A stretch of 48,397 nt of DNA. It comes from Candidatus Dormiibacterota bacterium (GTDB lineage: Bacteria; Chloroflexota; Dormibacteria; Dormibacterales; Dormibacteraceae). How positions within the stretch are numbered: position 1 is the first letter of the stretch; each line of letters starts with the position of its first letter. The translations under genes and the position numbers were made by a program. The notes beneath the pieces are model-generated. The model searched no databases and was not told the origin of the DNA. It saw nothing but the letters and a program-made list of their open reading frames with translations. The stretch is taken from the NCBI GenBank assembly GCA_003139695.1, contig PLJM01000018.1:241348-289744 (forward strand). The letters run 5' to 3'. Below, piece after piece: positions 17,525 to 25,415 of this stretch.

Positions 17525-17866
17525 TCACAGACTGAGGGCCAGCCGCAGTCCCGCGTCGACTTCCTGCATGTGCATCGAGTCAAGAATGCCCAGACGGGTC
17601 TCAAGAGTGGTCTTGTCGAGAGTTACGACCTGGCTGACGTTCACGACACAATCGCGATCAAGTCCGGCGGTCCCCGCCGCAAGAGCGACGTTACCCGGCG
17701 CAGCAGACATTCGGAGGTTCGATGTGATTGTCGCTACGGTCACCGTCTTGATGCGCGAGCGGTTGAACGCGTCAGCGGAAACCACTAGAACGGGCCGACG
17801 CCAGGCCGGTGCCGAACCTTGTGGTCGGCCGAGGTCGGCCCACCATACTTCGCTCCGCGCTACCAC
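17525..17866 (-). CDS. MazF/PemK-type toxin (endoribonuclease), pair 1
   Basis: 113 residues. The start VARSEVWWADLG followed by RRPVLVVSADAFN is the MazF barrel opening with the Arg-Pro-Val-Leu block, and VATITSN and the SQVVTLDK segment follow the family. MazF toxins cut mRNA at short sequences; the cognate antitoxin blocks this. GTG 17866 overlaps the stop of the upstream antitoxin by 7 nt, which ties their translation. The length is normal and no key residue is obviously lost. Confidence 0.9.
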   Translation of the reverse strand: MVARSEVWWADLGRPQGSAPAWRRPVLVVSADAFNRSRIKTVTVATITSNLRMSAAPGNVALAAGTAGLDRDCVVNVSQVVTLDKTTLETRLGILDSMHMQEVDAGLRLALSL

Positions 17867-18093
17867 CTCTCAGCTGTCGCTCGCCGCTGGGCCGCGGCCA
17901 GATCTCGGTCGACGGTCGATTTCCCCTTGGAGTAAACCGCCTGGAGGGCGCGCGTGACTTCATCGTCGGGATCTTCATCGAGCAGCTTCTCGAGAGCTTG
18001 GGCATAGAGCTTGCTGCGAGACATGCCAAGCTTGCGCGCCCGTTTCTCCGCAGCCTGAAAGAGTGGGGTCGGAATCGAGATGGCTGTCTTCAC
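17860..18093 (-). CDS. Ribbon-helix-helix antitoxin (MazE-like), pair 1
   Basis: 77 residues from GTG 18093. The N-terminal strand KTAISIPTPLF and helices KRARKLGMSRSKLYAQALEKLL form a ribbon-helix-helix DNA-binding fold; the C-terminal charged region should wrap the toxin. First gene of the pair, expected to repress its own promoter. The perfect inverted repeat at 18101-18117 just upstream is the obvious binding site, and the -10-like box ends only about 7 nt from the start codon, so the mRNA may be leaderless. Confidence 0.85.
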   Translation of the reverse strand: MKTAISIPTPLFQAAEKRARKLGMSRSKLYAQALEKLLDEDPDDEVTRALQAVYSKGKSTVDRDLAAAQRRATAERW

Positions 18094-18100
18094 AGTCCGA

Positions 18101-18117
18101 GTATAACCCAGTTATAC
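18101..18117 (-). promoter_or_regulatory. Inverted-repeat operator with embedded -10 box
   Basis: GTATAAC-CCA-GTTATAC is a perfect 7-bp inverted repeat with a 3-bp spacer, ending 8 nt before the antitoxin GTG. On the coding strand the right arm contains TATACT, a good -10 element. Repressor binding would cover the core promoter, fitting autoregulation. Confidence 0.7.
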
Positions 18118-18181
18118 CAATTGCGTAGACCGAGCAACCGAGTTCTGCCTATCGATCCACTTGCCCAAGATTCGAGTCAAT

Positions 18182-18222
18182 CGATTTCAAGGGGTTTGAG
18201 TTTATTTCGCGGGCTATCCGGA
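18182..18222 (-). repeat. Fragment of the tRNA-Pro-half repeat (middle part)
   Basis: About 40 bp matching the centre of the repeat in copy F: CGATTTC, then TTTGAGTTTATTTCGCGGGC against TTTGAGTTCATTTCGCGAGC, then CCGGAC. No tRNA half and no arm motif. It lies in the 380-bp gap between the antitoxin and the small secreted protein; the rest of that gap holds nothing I recognise. Confidence 0.5.
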
Positions 18223-18476
18223 CTTCAGTCATCGTCTGAAACGACTTGCTCAAGCACCAAGGCCAGCCGTGGGCAGGTCGCGATGGCGCGCTCCGCAAGA
18301 TGCAGCACCTTGCCACGCCGACCATCGCAATCACCAAGACCAAAGCCCCGCCGCGAAGCGGCGGAACGAATCTCCCCGTCTTGCTGTCGCAGCTACGTAG
18401 GTTCCGTGAGCGCCATGCCTGCTGGCGGGCAGCAAGCACGGGACGTGGAAACTGGCACGACCGACTAGGTCCCCGA

Positions 18477-18815
18477 CTACGGTACAGCGCAGTCGGGAAC
18501 CATCACGCCCGGCGGCCTAGAGGGCGGGGTGCAGGTGGCGCGCTGCGATTGGCCGCGCAAAGTCTGGTTGGTGGGCGTCGGAGAGACAGGAAGCAGTACT
18601 CGGGAGACAGGTCCGTCGGCTGTGCTCCCGCCCTGGCCGTTCGCAGTTGGGTGGGTATCCACAGGGGCTGGGGCCACGTGCGTTAGTGACCTCATCGATT
18701 GGGTCAACGACTGCTTGGCGGCAAGGCCCGTTGCACCAAGGGCCAAGGTTGCGGTCACGTAGGCCCCCAGCAGCAGCATGATCGCGACGAGCAACACCAC
18801 CCTGAGCTTCAACAC
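18477..18815 (-). CDS. Small membrane-anchored or secreted protein of unknown function
   Basis: 112 residues from GTG 18815 with GGGAG close upstream. One N-terminal hydrophobic segment (VVLLVAIMLLLGAYVTATLAL), then a Ser/Thr/Pro-rich exported stretch without recognisable domain. No lipobox. It sits 3' of the large protease on the same strand, separated by the strong hairpin at 18890-18923. Confidence 0.5.
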   Translation of the reverse strand: MLKLRVVLLVAIMLLLGAYVTATLALGATGLAAKQSLTQSMRSLTHVAPAPVDTHPTANGQGGSTADGPVSRVLLPVSPTPTNQTLRGQSQRATCTPPSRPPGVMVPDCAVP

Positions 18816-18889
18816 CGCTCTCCCATTATGCGTCGGAGCTGCCTCCCTGGGATAACCACCCGCTGGCCTGCGTTCGTCCCGGGTTTTTA

Positions 18890-18923
18890 GGAGGCTGCGC
18901 GTCTTTCGTGACGCGCAGCCTCC
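18890..18923 (-). terminator. Strong hairpin downstream of the protease gene
   Basis: A perfect 14-bp stem (GGAGGCTGCGCGTC with its complement) and a 6-nt loop lie 9 nt after the protease stop. On the minus strand it is followed by AAAAA rather than a T tract, so it is not a textbook intrinsic terminator, but its position suggests a 3'-end or mRNA-stability element. Confidence 0.6.
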
Positions 18924-18931
18924 AGGGTTGA

Positions 18932-21900
18932 TCAGCCGATCTTGTACTTGTACGGAAGGTTGACGAGCTGGTCAGAGCTGTCGGTGAGGAAGTTGAAGGT
19001 TTCGACTGCGAGGAATCCGGAGACGTTGGTTCCCTTGCTTCCGTTCGGAGTGATCGTGACTGTGATGTTGCCGCTTTGGCCGGGCAGCAATACCAGCGGG
19101 TTGTAGGTTGCCGTAGTTCCTTCCAGAGCGGACCAGATGTTGCCAGTAGAGGAGTCAACTGCTGGATCGAAAGCCTTGGTGGTGGCGTCTGCACCGCACG
19201 AGTACGTTGTCGAGACCGCCAGTCCTGTGGTGATCTCCGTCGGTGTGCAAGACCAGAGCGAGGCTGCGATGTCCGGAGCCTGGAGCGTCACCACTGCGTT
19301 GGTGCCCCGCTGGACCGAGAGGACATCGGGGTAGCCGAAGTTGGGACTGCTGTCGAAGTTGATCGGGACGGTGGATGACGCCGCGATGCTGAGTTTGCTG
19401 GAGAAGGGCGGCACGACGAACAGCGGCCACGGGAAGCTCGCGATTGGCAGCGCCCCGGACGTTGGGGTGACGCTGTTCAAGGAGATCACGGTGTCCTCGT
19501 TGAGGCGTGGGTCGATCGAGTATTCCGCCGGCGAGTTCCCCTTGTTGACGATGTGAATGGTCGCGGTCACAGGCACGCCGTTGGCCAGCTTGTGGTTGGA
19601 GTCGGGCAGTCCGGTCGCACTGACCTGGGCCCGGTCGAACCTGATGCGGCCGCTGACCGGAACGCTGGTCAGCATCGACTGAATGCCGTTGATCTGCGTG
19701 AGGTCGAGGGTCCAGCGCCCAGGCACTGGATTCGCCCACGTCAGGTGCAGAGTTTGCAGGTTCGTGCCTGAGCCATCCTGCAGAGAGGTGCCTTGGACGT
19801 CGACCGGCGACATGTTGGGGTCGACGAGGAAGCCGTAGAGCTGATAGCCAGGTGCGTCCACGGTCACGTCGATGTTGATATCGGCACGGCCCCTAGGCAC
19901 GTCGAATTGCTGCACGAGTTCCTGACCGTAGAACGCCATCCGCGCGTTGCCGCCGGTGAGCTCGCTCTTGAACGACCCGCCGTTCCTGTCGAGAGGCACC
20001 AGTGCGCGGGTCGTGATCGGGATGGTGCCTTGCTCGGCACCGAGGCCGGCCTTCCCTTCTTCCCTACCCATCGAGGTCGAGAACACGACCGCCTCAGCGC
20101 GGTCGCCGGGCGAGGAGGGAGTGCTGACCTTCACGTGGAAGGTCGCCGAAGCGCCTGGATGCAAGGTCTTCGACGCTGGCGAGACGGCGCCGTGCACCGT
20201 TTGGAATCGGGCCCCGGTGATCGCATAGCTGAGTAGTCCGTTGTATGCACGGCTCGGGTCGAAGACGACGAGCGTCCACCTGCCCGGGGCCGGATTGTGG
20301 ATCTCGTCCTCGCCGAACCCGCCGCCAGGGCCCTGAGGCCGCGATTGGGCGACCATCCGGCCGGAGGAGTCAAAGAGGGTTTCTCGAACCGTTCGGCCGC
20401 CCGGCGCGCCGTCGTTCCCGAGCCAGGCGATTCGGGAGACGAGGCGATCTACCCCCGCGGGGACGTTGAAGGTGACCTGGTGAACGTCTCCCACTGTTGC
20501 GCCGTTCTGGTAGACGAATGTTGGGTCGGTGGCGGGGTTGAGGGTCAGGGTGCCAGCCGTGATCGACTTCGCGGCGCCGAGCACGCGCACGGTCGGCGAG
20601 ACGGTGATGCTGGACGCGTCGGTGTTGGTGACCTTGACCGGGACCACGGTGGTGTGCCCCGGCGCGGCGGTGCTGGCGATCGAGTTCGGTGAGAGCAGAA
20701 GACCGCCTCCCGCTAGCGGCGGTGTGCCGTTGAAGTCTTGAATCGAGCGGGCCATCTGGACCGCCTGCAACGCGTTGACCAGACCCGCGCCCTGGTTCTG
20801 AGCGGGTATGTGAAGGTCCGTTGCGGTGCTCATGATGATCTGCTTGACGAGCTCAGGCGAGGGTGTCGCCCCGCGGTGCGTGTCGCGGTAGGCCTGGATG
20901 ACAAGCGCGGCCGTGCCTGCCGTCAGCGGGCACGACTCGCTCGTGCCGCCGAACGCCTCGATCGGCTGGGGAGACGTGCCGTTGTACTGGTCGGTGCAGT
21001 TGGTGTAGGTGGCTGTGTCGGTCACCTTCGAGCAGTCTGACCAGCCGCTCTCGCCCGGGGCGACGACATCGATCGTCTGGGGCCCGTACTCGGTGTCGCC
21101 TGAGCTGCTGAAAGCCGACACCTCGTTGCTCCGCCAGCCACCGGTTCCGAGCTGGTAGCCGTACGAACCAGTCTGCGCGTAGAGCTGGTAGCTGGTCGTC
21201 GCCCCGGTGGAGATGACTCCGGGGGCGTCCGAGGGCGAGCCAATGGTGTTGGTCGTCCCGGCGTCGCCGCTGCTGACAATCACCGTGACGCCCGCCGCCA
21301 CCGCCTGCGTGTCCAGGAGCGCGATCGGGTCCGTGCCGGGGTTGGGGACCGGGTTCCCGCCGAACGACTGGCTGAGGATGTCGACGTTGTCAACGGTCAA
21401 CGCGTACTCGATGCCGGTGATGATCTCGCTGTTGAATGCAAAGTTGGAGTTCCCGAAGACCTTCATGACAGCGACCGAGGCGCCCGGAGCGACGCCCTCG
21501 ATGCGGATATTGCACCCGACGGGAAGCGGGTGAGCCGGGTTCACCTCACCACTGAGGTCGTAGACTTGAGTGCCCTGCGAGATCAGTGAACTAGCGTCAC
21601 CGAAAGCCTCGCCGCCGCCGGTGACCGCGAATAGTCCCTCACCGGAGAAGTCCTGGTAATCGAAGATCGCCGAGGTGCCGCCCCGCTGGAAATCAGGGAT
21701 TGTGGGGTCGAGGCCGTCAGGGAACACCGCGATCTTCACGCCACGGCCGGTCGCCAGGTCGTGCGCGGCGGGCTGCGTGGCGCCTGGTCCAAAGTCCACG
21801 TTCATCAGAGCGAGAGCCTCCGGCTCGAGCAGCGGCTGGGCCGGGTTGGACGGGCAGACCTGCTGTGCGGGGTCGGTTGCGGACGTCGCAGACTTTCGGC

Positions 21901-22420
21901 TCGGGAGAGCCCGCCCGCCTGTCACGGCAGCCTCGGCCGAAAGGCTCGCTGCGGGACTTGGTCCGCTCACGATGCTGTCGGGGACGACGGCTGCGACCGC
22001 AGGGTTGGTGGCAAGGCGCACCGCCTCGGCACGAGACACGGTGGCCGCTACGGCGTTGAGCACTGAATAGCCGTGCACGGCCGGCGCGCGAAGCGTCCGG
22101 AGCTCGCTCAGGATCGGGGTCTGGTCCGCCGCCAGCTTGGAGTCTCGGGTCCGACGGGTACTTGCCTTCGCCGTGACCTCAGGGTGCTGATTTCGCAGGA
22201 TGATGATCACCGGTTGGTTCGGGTTGGCCGAAAGCGCAGTGATTTGCGCAGGAGTGAGCGCGCTGGAGTAGGTGTTGGGTACTCGAACCGTCTGCGCCTG
22301 AGATCCGAGCGGTATCAAAGCCAATGCCAGGCCCAAGCCGACGGTAATGGTCTTGAGCACCAGCCCAGCGGACGCGCGCAGGTCGCTTTTCGAACCCGAT
22401 AGGTCGCGATTGGTAATCAA
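18932..22420 (-). CDS. Secreted subtilisin-like (S8) family protein with large C-terminal region
   Basis: 1162 residues. Signal peptide (about 20-42, LGLALALIPLGSQA), a pro-region with an inhibitor-like segment (about 55-150), then the S8 core: Asp235 in AVFPDGLDP, oxyanion Asn356 in SFGGNPVP, Ser494 in GGTSESCPLTAG. Where S8 enzymes have His-Gly-Thr, this one has Gln282-Gly-Thr (SQGTQVYDLSG), so the canonical catalytic His is replaced; I recall related actinobacterial sequences with the same change, but cannot check. The last 600 residues are beta-rich repeats, two or more of which look like pre-peptidase C-terminal or jelly-roll domains. Either a peptidase with an alternative triad or a non-proteolytic binding protein. 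It is the largest gene of module B and transcribed alone. Confidence 0.85.
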   Translation of the reverse strand: MITNRDLSGSKSDLRASAGLVLKTITVGLGLALALIPLGSQAQTVRVPNTYSSALTPAQITALSANPNQPVIIILRNQHPEVTAKASTRRTRDSKLAADQTPILSELRTLRAPAVHGYSVLNAVAATVSRAEAVRLATNPAVAAVVPDSIVSGPSPAASLSAEAAVTGGRALPSRKSATSATDPAQQVCPSNPAQPLLEPEALALMNVDFGPGATQPAAHDLATGRGVKIAVFPDGLDPTIPDFQRGGTSAIFDYQDFSGEGLFAVTGGGEAFGDASSLISQGTQVYDLSGEVNPAHPLPVGCNIRIEGVAPGASVAVMKVFGNSNFAFNSEIITGIEYALTVDNVDILSQSFGGNPVPNPGTDPIALLDTQAVAAGVTVIVSSGDAGTTNTIGSPSDAPGVISTGATTSYQLYAQTGSYGYQLGTGGWRSNEVSAFSSSGDTEYGPQTIDVVAPGESGWSDCSKVTDTATYTNCTDQYNGTSPQPIEAFGGTSESCPLTAGTAALVIQAYRDTHRGATPSPELVKQIIMSTATDLHIPAQNQGAGLVNALQAVQMARSIQDFNGTPPLAGGGLLLSPNSIASTAAPGHTTVVPVKVTNTDASSITVSPTVRVLGAAKSITAGTLTLNPATDPTFVYQNGATVGDVHQVTFNVPAGVDRLVSRIAWLGNDGAPGGRTVRETLFDSSGRMVAQSRPQGPGGGFGEDEIHNPAPGRWTLVVFDPSRAYNGLLSYAITGARFQTVHGAVSPASKTLHPGASATFHVKVSTPSSPGDRAEAVVFSTSMGREEGKAGLGAEQGTIPITTRALVPLDRNGGSFKSELTGGNARMAFYGQELVQQFDVPRGRADINIDVTVDAPGYQLYGFLVDPNMSPVDVQGTSLQDGSGTNLQTLHLTWANPVPGRWTLDLTQINGIQSMLTSVPVSGRIRFDRAQVSATGLPDSNHKLANGVPVTATIHIVNKGNSPAEYSIDPRLNEDTVISLNSVTPTSGALPIASFPWPLFVVPPFSSKLSIAASSTVPINFDSSPNFGYPDVLSVQRGTNAVVTLQAPDIAASLWSCTPTEITTGLAVSTTYSCGADATTKAFDPAVDSSTGNIWSALEGTTATYNPLVLLPGQSGNITVTITPNGSKGTNVSGFLAVETFNFLTDSSDQLVNLPYKYKIG

Positions 22421-22699
22421 CTTACAGTTCCTCCCGCTGCCGGCATATAGCCGCCGAGCCGACCATCAAAAAGATGCAGAAACGTATCAGCTTGCGGCGA
22501 GCCACGTCCACCCCTCCTAAGACTTCCAACCCCAGGGCCCAACCCAATGGCCAGTCGGAATTCTATCGTCAATCCGGGGGCGCGTCCAGCCGCCCCTTGC
22601 CCCGCGTGCCTGCGGTTGAGGCATCAAAGAGGGTCCGCCATATCGGAGCTATCGCCAACGGGACGTTATGCCCGGAGGTGGGATCCATTTCAGCAGAGG

Positions 22700-22729
22700 T
22701 GTGGGATTCAGAAAGTACATCAGGCAGCA
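22700..22729 (+). repeat. Short dispersed repeat R2, copy 2
   Basis: Matches 8081-8110 at 28 of 30 positions. It abuts R3 copy 1, so R2, R3 and the tRNA-Pro half form one continuous composite here. Confidence 0.7.
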
Positions 22730-22756
22730 ACTCGACGGACTTTGTGCACCCCACAG
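22729..22756 (+). repeat. Short repeat R3, copy 1
   Basis: Twenty-eight bases (core AACTCGACGGA then TGCACCCCA) matching 22974-23001 at about 25 positions. It directly precedes the tRNA-Pro half of copy C and replaces the flank and CCA end seen in the other copies. Confidence 0.6.
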
Positions 22757-22912
22757 CCCGGGATTTGAACCCGGGGCCTCACGGTCCCGAACCGTTGTAG
22801 CGCTCGGTTCGGGGAGAGTCGCCAGAGGCCGATTGAGTTCACCGCGTCCGCGGCTTCAGTCCGCCAGGTGCCGCTACGTGCCGGCGGATGTCGCCCGGAT
22901 TGCTACACCACT
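22756..22912 (-). repeat. tRNA-Pro-half repeat, copy C (decayed)
   Basis: On the minus strand it keeps TTCGGGA, the CCGTG stem, AGGCC and an intact T arm (TTCAAAT, CCGGG/CCCGG), but the acceptor end and CCA are lost. The middle is diverged, and the inner end is recognisable as GATGTCGCCCGGATTGCTAC at 22887-22906, a broken arm site. Same orientation as the others. Confidence 0.7.
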
Positions 22913-22973
22913 CGGGCGAAGTCCTTGCGGCCAGAACGATGGGCACAAAAGGCAGCGCTGAGATCCGGAATCG

Positions 22974-23001
22974 AACTCGACGGAGTTTCTGCACCCCAGA
23001 G
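22974..23001 (+). repeat. Short repeat R3, copy 2
   Basis: Second copy of the 28-bp R3, about 240 bp after the first. The two flank repeat copy C, so they could be a direct-repeat target duplication or ends of a small inserted unit. Confidence 0.6.
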
Positions 23002-23042
23002 GCTGTATTGGCGAGAAAACCGAATTATCTCGACCCCTCCCG

Positions 23043-23330
23043 TCAGCTTTCGGAGCGCGGCTTCGGGGGCATTCCTGTACTCGCGTCGTCGGCGGCCGTA
23101 GCCTGCTCCACCCGCTCACCGATGGCCGACGTCACCTTTGAGGCCGCGCTACCGGCCTGGCGCGAGGCCACCTGCACCTGCTCGGTGGCAGTCCGTACAC
23201 CATCAAATATGTCGTCCTTATTCTCATGCCAAAGGTCCAAGGCCTGCCGGCGTCTCTGCTTCCCACGGACAGGATCCAAGAAGTACATGACGCCCACTCC
23301 GAGCGCCGCGCCAATCAGCAGCCTTTTCAT
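23043..23330 (-). CDS. YtxH-like membrane-anchored stress protein, single unit
   Basis: 95 residues from ATG 23330 with GGAGG eight bases upstream. One N-terminal hydrophobic segment leads to the motif YFLDPVRGKQRRRQALDL, which is widespread in small stress proteins annotated near YtxH, then a coiled, Ala/Gln-rich amphipathic tail. It is likely anchored in the membrane with the tail in the cytoplasm. The double-unit relative is at 26229-26648. Confidence 0.75.
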   Translation of the reverse strand: MKRLLIGAALGVGVMYFLDPVRGKQRRRQALDLWHENKDDIFDGVRTATEQVQVASRQAGSAASKVTSAIGERVEQATAADDASTGMPPKPRSES

Positions 23331-23790
23331 CAAATTTACCTCCGATTACGCCAGCCACCACCGTGGATCTCCAGGAACTCCTCTCGTGGAATTCCGGCGT
23401 TTTTGAGGATGCCGACGAGCAGGCCGCGCTTGAGAACTGGCGGGCCTGGATTTGATCACCGTAAACCTTCCTTCTTCTACACGGCACGAGCCAACTGCCG
23501 ACGGTAACCGCCGGCAGTCGCTGGATCACGCTTATACGGTCATTTGCTTTCGCCTCGGCTGTGGGGAAGGTCGGGACGCGCAGCGACCCTATATCTATCA
23601 ACCCATGTACTCCTTGACGTGCCTCCGACTGGATATACAGCGAGCTTGAACTCGGACGGCCTCACAGCCAAGGCTCGTGCCACGGGCTAACAATCCGGGT
23701 GCCGCCTCTATGATCACCGCGTTCGAAGCGCATGGTGGCAGGACCTATCCTCGGCCCGTTTGACCGCCCACGACCTGAAGGGAACGAAGG
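23331..23790. other. Gene-free stretch
   Basis: About 460 bp between the YtxH-like gene and the stress-protein terminator. Short frames on both strands have no family resemblance. No repeat of the families in this window is visible here. Confidence 0.4.
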
Positions 23791-23794
23791 GAGA

Positions 23795-23835
23795 CCGAAA
23801 AGAAAGACAAAGGCCGGAGGCTCCAACCTCCGGCC
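23795..23835 (-). terminator. Intrinsic terminator of the general stress protein gene
   Basis: Perfect 9-bp stem GGCCGGAGG/CCTCCGGCC with a 6-nt loop (23812-23835), followed on the minus strand by TTTGTCTTTCTTTT. It lies about 40 nt after the stop of the gene at 23874-24386. Confidence 0.85.
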
Positions 23836-23873
23836 CTGTCGCAGGAATCTGCGGGAATTCGTAATGGGTTCGC

Positions 23874-24386
23874 CTACCGGCGCGTCCTCTCGTCGACGGC
23901 CTGGCGGTTGACGGCGTCGTAGGCGCCGTGATCGCGCATGATCTGCTCCGCCTCGGCTCGCCGGTCGCCGGGGTCGACAGTCACCAGGGTCCGGCCGCCC
24001 CGGAACTCCTGGTCATAGTATTCGGCGTCCTCCTTCGTCACGCCCATGCCGGTGAGGGCGCCCCCGATGCCTCCGACCGCGCCTCCGGCGACGGCTCCGG
24101 CGACAATGCCAGCCAGCAGGCCACCAGCGATAACCGGCCCGATGCCGGGTATAAGTACGGTCGCCAGAGCGCCCAGCAGACCGCCGACGACACCGCCTGT
24201 GAGCGATCCGCTGGCCGCGCCCGCCAGCGCGCCCGCGGCATGGCTGGTTTCCTCAGTGGCGGCAGAGTCGCCGTGCCCCGCGAAACCGATGTGCTCGTGC
24301 GTGAATCCGGCCTTCTCGAGAGCCACGACCGCGGACTCGGCAGCGGTGCGGTCTGTGAACACGCCAACGATGGTGATTCTTTCCAT
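23874..24386 (-). CDS. General stress protein with glycine-zipper region (GSP17M/YflT-like)
   Basis: 170 residues from ATG 24386. The N-terminal domain ([20 protein letters not shown] then [12 protein letters not shown]) is the YflT/GSP17M fold. The middle (about 50-115) is a long Gly/Ala-rich run with GxxxG repeats, typical of a membrane-inserting glycine zipper. The C-terminal part ([20 protein letters not shown]) is the recurrent end of these proteins. General-stress function by family. It has its own terminator, and lies in a run of small minus-strand stress genes. Confidence 0.85.
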   Translation of the reverse strand: MERITIVGVFTDRTAAESAVVALEKAGFTHEHIGFAGHGDSAATEETSHAAGALAGAASGSLTGGVVGGLLGALATVLIPGIGPVIAGGLLAGIVAGAVAGGAVGGIGGALTGMGVTKEDAEYYDQEFRGGRTLVTVDPGDRRAEAEQIMRDHGAYDAVNRQAVDERTRR

Positions 24387-24446
24387 TCCTGTACCTCAGT
24401 GAATATGGATCGGTTTGGGACGCTTTCGATTCCGGTATCGACTGAT

Positions 24447-24581
24447 CTAGGCCTTCTTGACGCACTCGTCGCAGTGGCGGCGATTGGCCGTCACCTGCTG
24501 CTTGTGCCCCGCCTTGATCCGGAGTCCGTCCGAACAGTCGTTGTGATCGTGGTAAACGTTCTTGTTCCGCTCGTCTTCCAT
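24447..24581 (-). CDS. 44-residue Cys/His-rich small protein
   Basis: ATG 24581 to TAG gives MEDERNKNVYHDHNDCSDGL, then RIKAGHKQQ, and a C-terminal CDECVKKA. Cys16, Cys38 and Cys41 with nearby His residues could bind a metal ion. It fits neatly between two stress genes on the same strand, and frame and composition look coding, but no Shine-Dalgarno is visible. Function unknown. Confidence 0.6.
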   Translation of the reverse strand: MEDERNKNVYHDHNDCSDGLRIKAGHKQQVTANRRHCDECVKKA

Positions 24582-24659
24582 CAAGGTCGAGTGATACGGG
24601 GCAACCTTCGTTCCAGTAAATCTCCTAGATATTCGTTTTCTGAGGGAGCCGTGGTGCGG

Positions 24660-24809
24660 TCACGCGTTACGTACGTCCTCTTTGACGTCACGGACGGTGC
24701 GCTTGACCTTGCCGACCTGCTGTCTCAACTTGCCCTTGGTCTCCTCAGTACGGTTGCCGGTGGCCTTGCCCTTGATCTCTTCCGCCTTGCCACGAACCTG
24801 ATCCTTCAT
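24660..24809 (-). CDS. CsbD family stress protein, copy 2
   Basis: 49 residues from ATG 24809 with AGGAGGT at ideal spacing. MKDQVRGKAEEIKGKATG, then TEETKGKLRQQVGKVK and RTVRDVKEDVRNA; nearly the same as copy 1 at 14929-15084. Downstream of the small coiled-family gene on the same strand, possibly co-transcribed with it. Confidence 0.88.
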   Translation of the reverse strand: MKDQVRGKAEEIKGKATGNRTEETKGKLRQQVGKVKRTVRDVKEDVRNA

Positions 24810-24879
24810 TACGACCTCCTTCGAAATCCGATTCGGTTATTCCAACGTCGGTGTCGACGACTGGAACGAGGACCTCGCC

Positions 24880-25245
24880 CTACGTGGTGGCCAGTGCAGC
24901 GCGCCCGCGCTGGGGCGGAACTGCTCCGCCGAGTTCGTGTATCCGAGCCTCCCAGTAGCTCAGGCGCTGGCGAAATCGTTCGGCCTGGGCGACGACGACC
25001 GGAACGTTGGTGAGCTCGACCTCGCGCTGTCCCTCCTCGGATTGCCCGACCATCAGGTTGCGGATGGTGGCCAGGACTTTCTCCTCCATGGTCAGGATCT
25101 CGGTGTAGATCTGCTTCCAGTAGAGGGCCTGCTCCATGGTGGCATCGCCGGGAACCCCCTCGTGTTCCATGCGCTTGCTCCAATCGCCGCCGCGCTCCGC
25201 TGCGGTGATGTCGGGCCGCCGACGCTTCGTTTTAACCTTTGCCAT
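24880..25245 (-). CDS. Small unknown coiled protein, family member 2
   Basis: 121 residues from ATG 25245 (GGGGAT upstream); a longer frame up to 25323 adds a Pro-rich stretch not seen in the paralogue. It has a basic N-terminus (KVKTKRRR), YWKQIYTEILTMEEKV in the middle, and AQAERFRQRLSYWEARI near the end. It aligns with member 1 over most of its length. Divergent from member 3 at 25416. No known domain. Confidence 0.7.
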   Translation of the reverse strand: MAKVKTKRRRPDITAAERGGDWSKRMEHEGVPGDATMEQALYWKQIYTEILTMEEKVLATIRNLMVGQSEEGQREVELTNVPVVVAQAERFRQRLSYWEARIHELGGAVPPQRGRAALATT

Positions 25246-25415
25246 ATCCCCGTTGTAAGGGGGCGGGCGTAAGAAGATCAGCAACTTTGTGGGCCAACTT
25301 GGCCGCTGTATGAATACTTGCACTCAACAGGCGGCGTTTTGCGTTAGCCTGATTCCGTCGCGCGCCCTCGAGGGAGAGGACCTGAACCTCCCACTGGGAA
25401 GACGCCCGCCACTGG

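Larger units (their letters stand above)
22421..23042. other. Intergenic region with R2, R3 and repeat copy C
   Basis: 620 bp without a gene. The protease promoter should lie in the first 250 bp. It then holds R2 (22700-22729), R3 (22729-22756), repeat C (22756-22912) and a second R3 (22974-23001) almost back to back. Confidence 0.6.

Noticed and set aside
23224..23601. 125-codon minus-strand ORF upstream of the YtxH-like gene
   Set aside because: It overlaps the real gene in another frame and shows no domain; the frame probably is open by composition.
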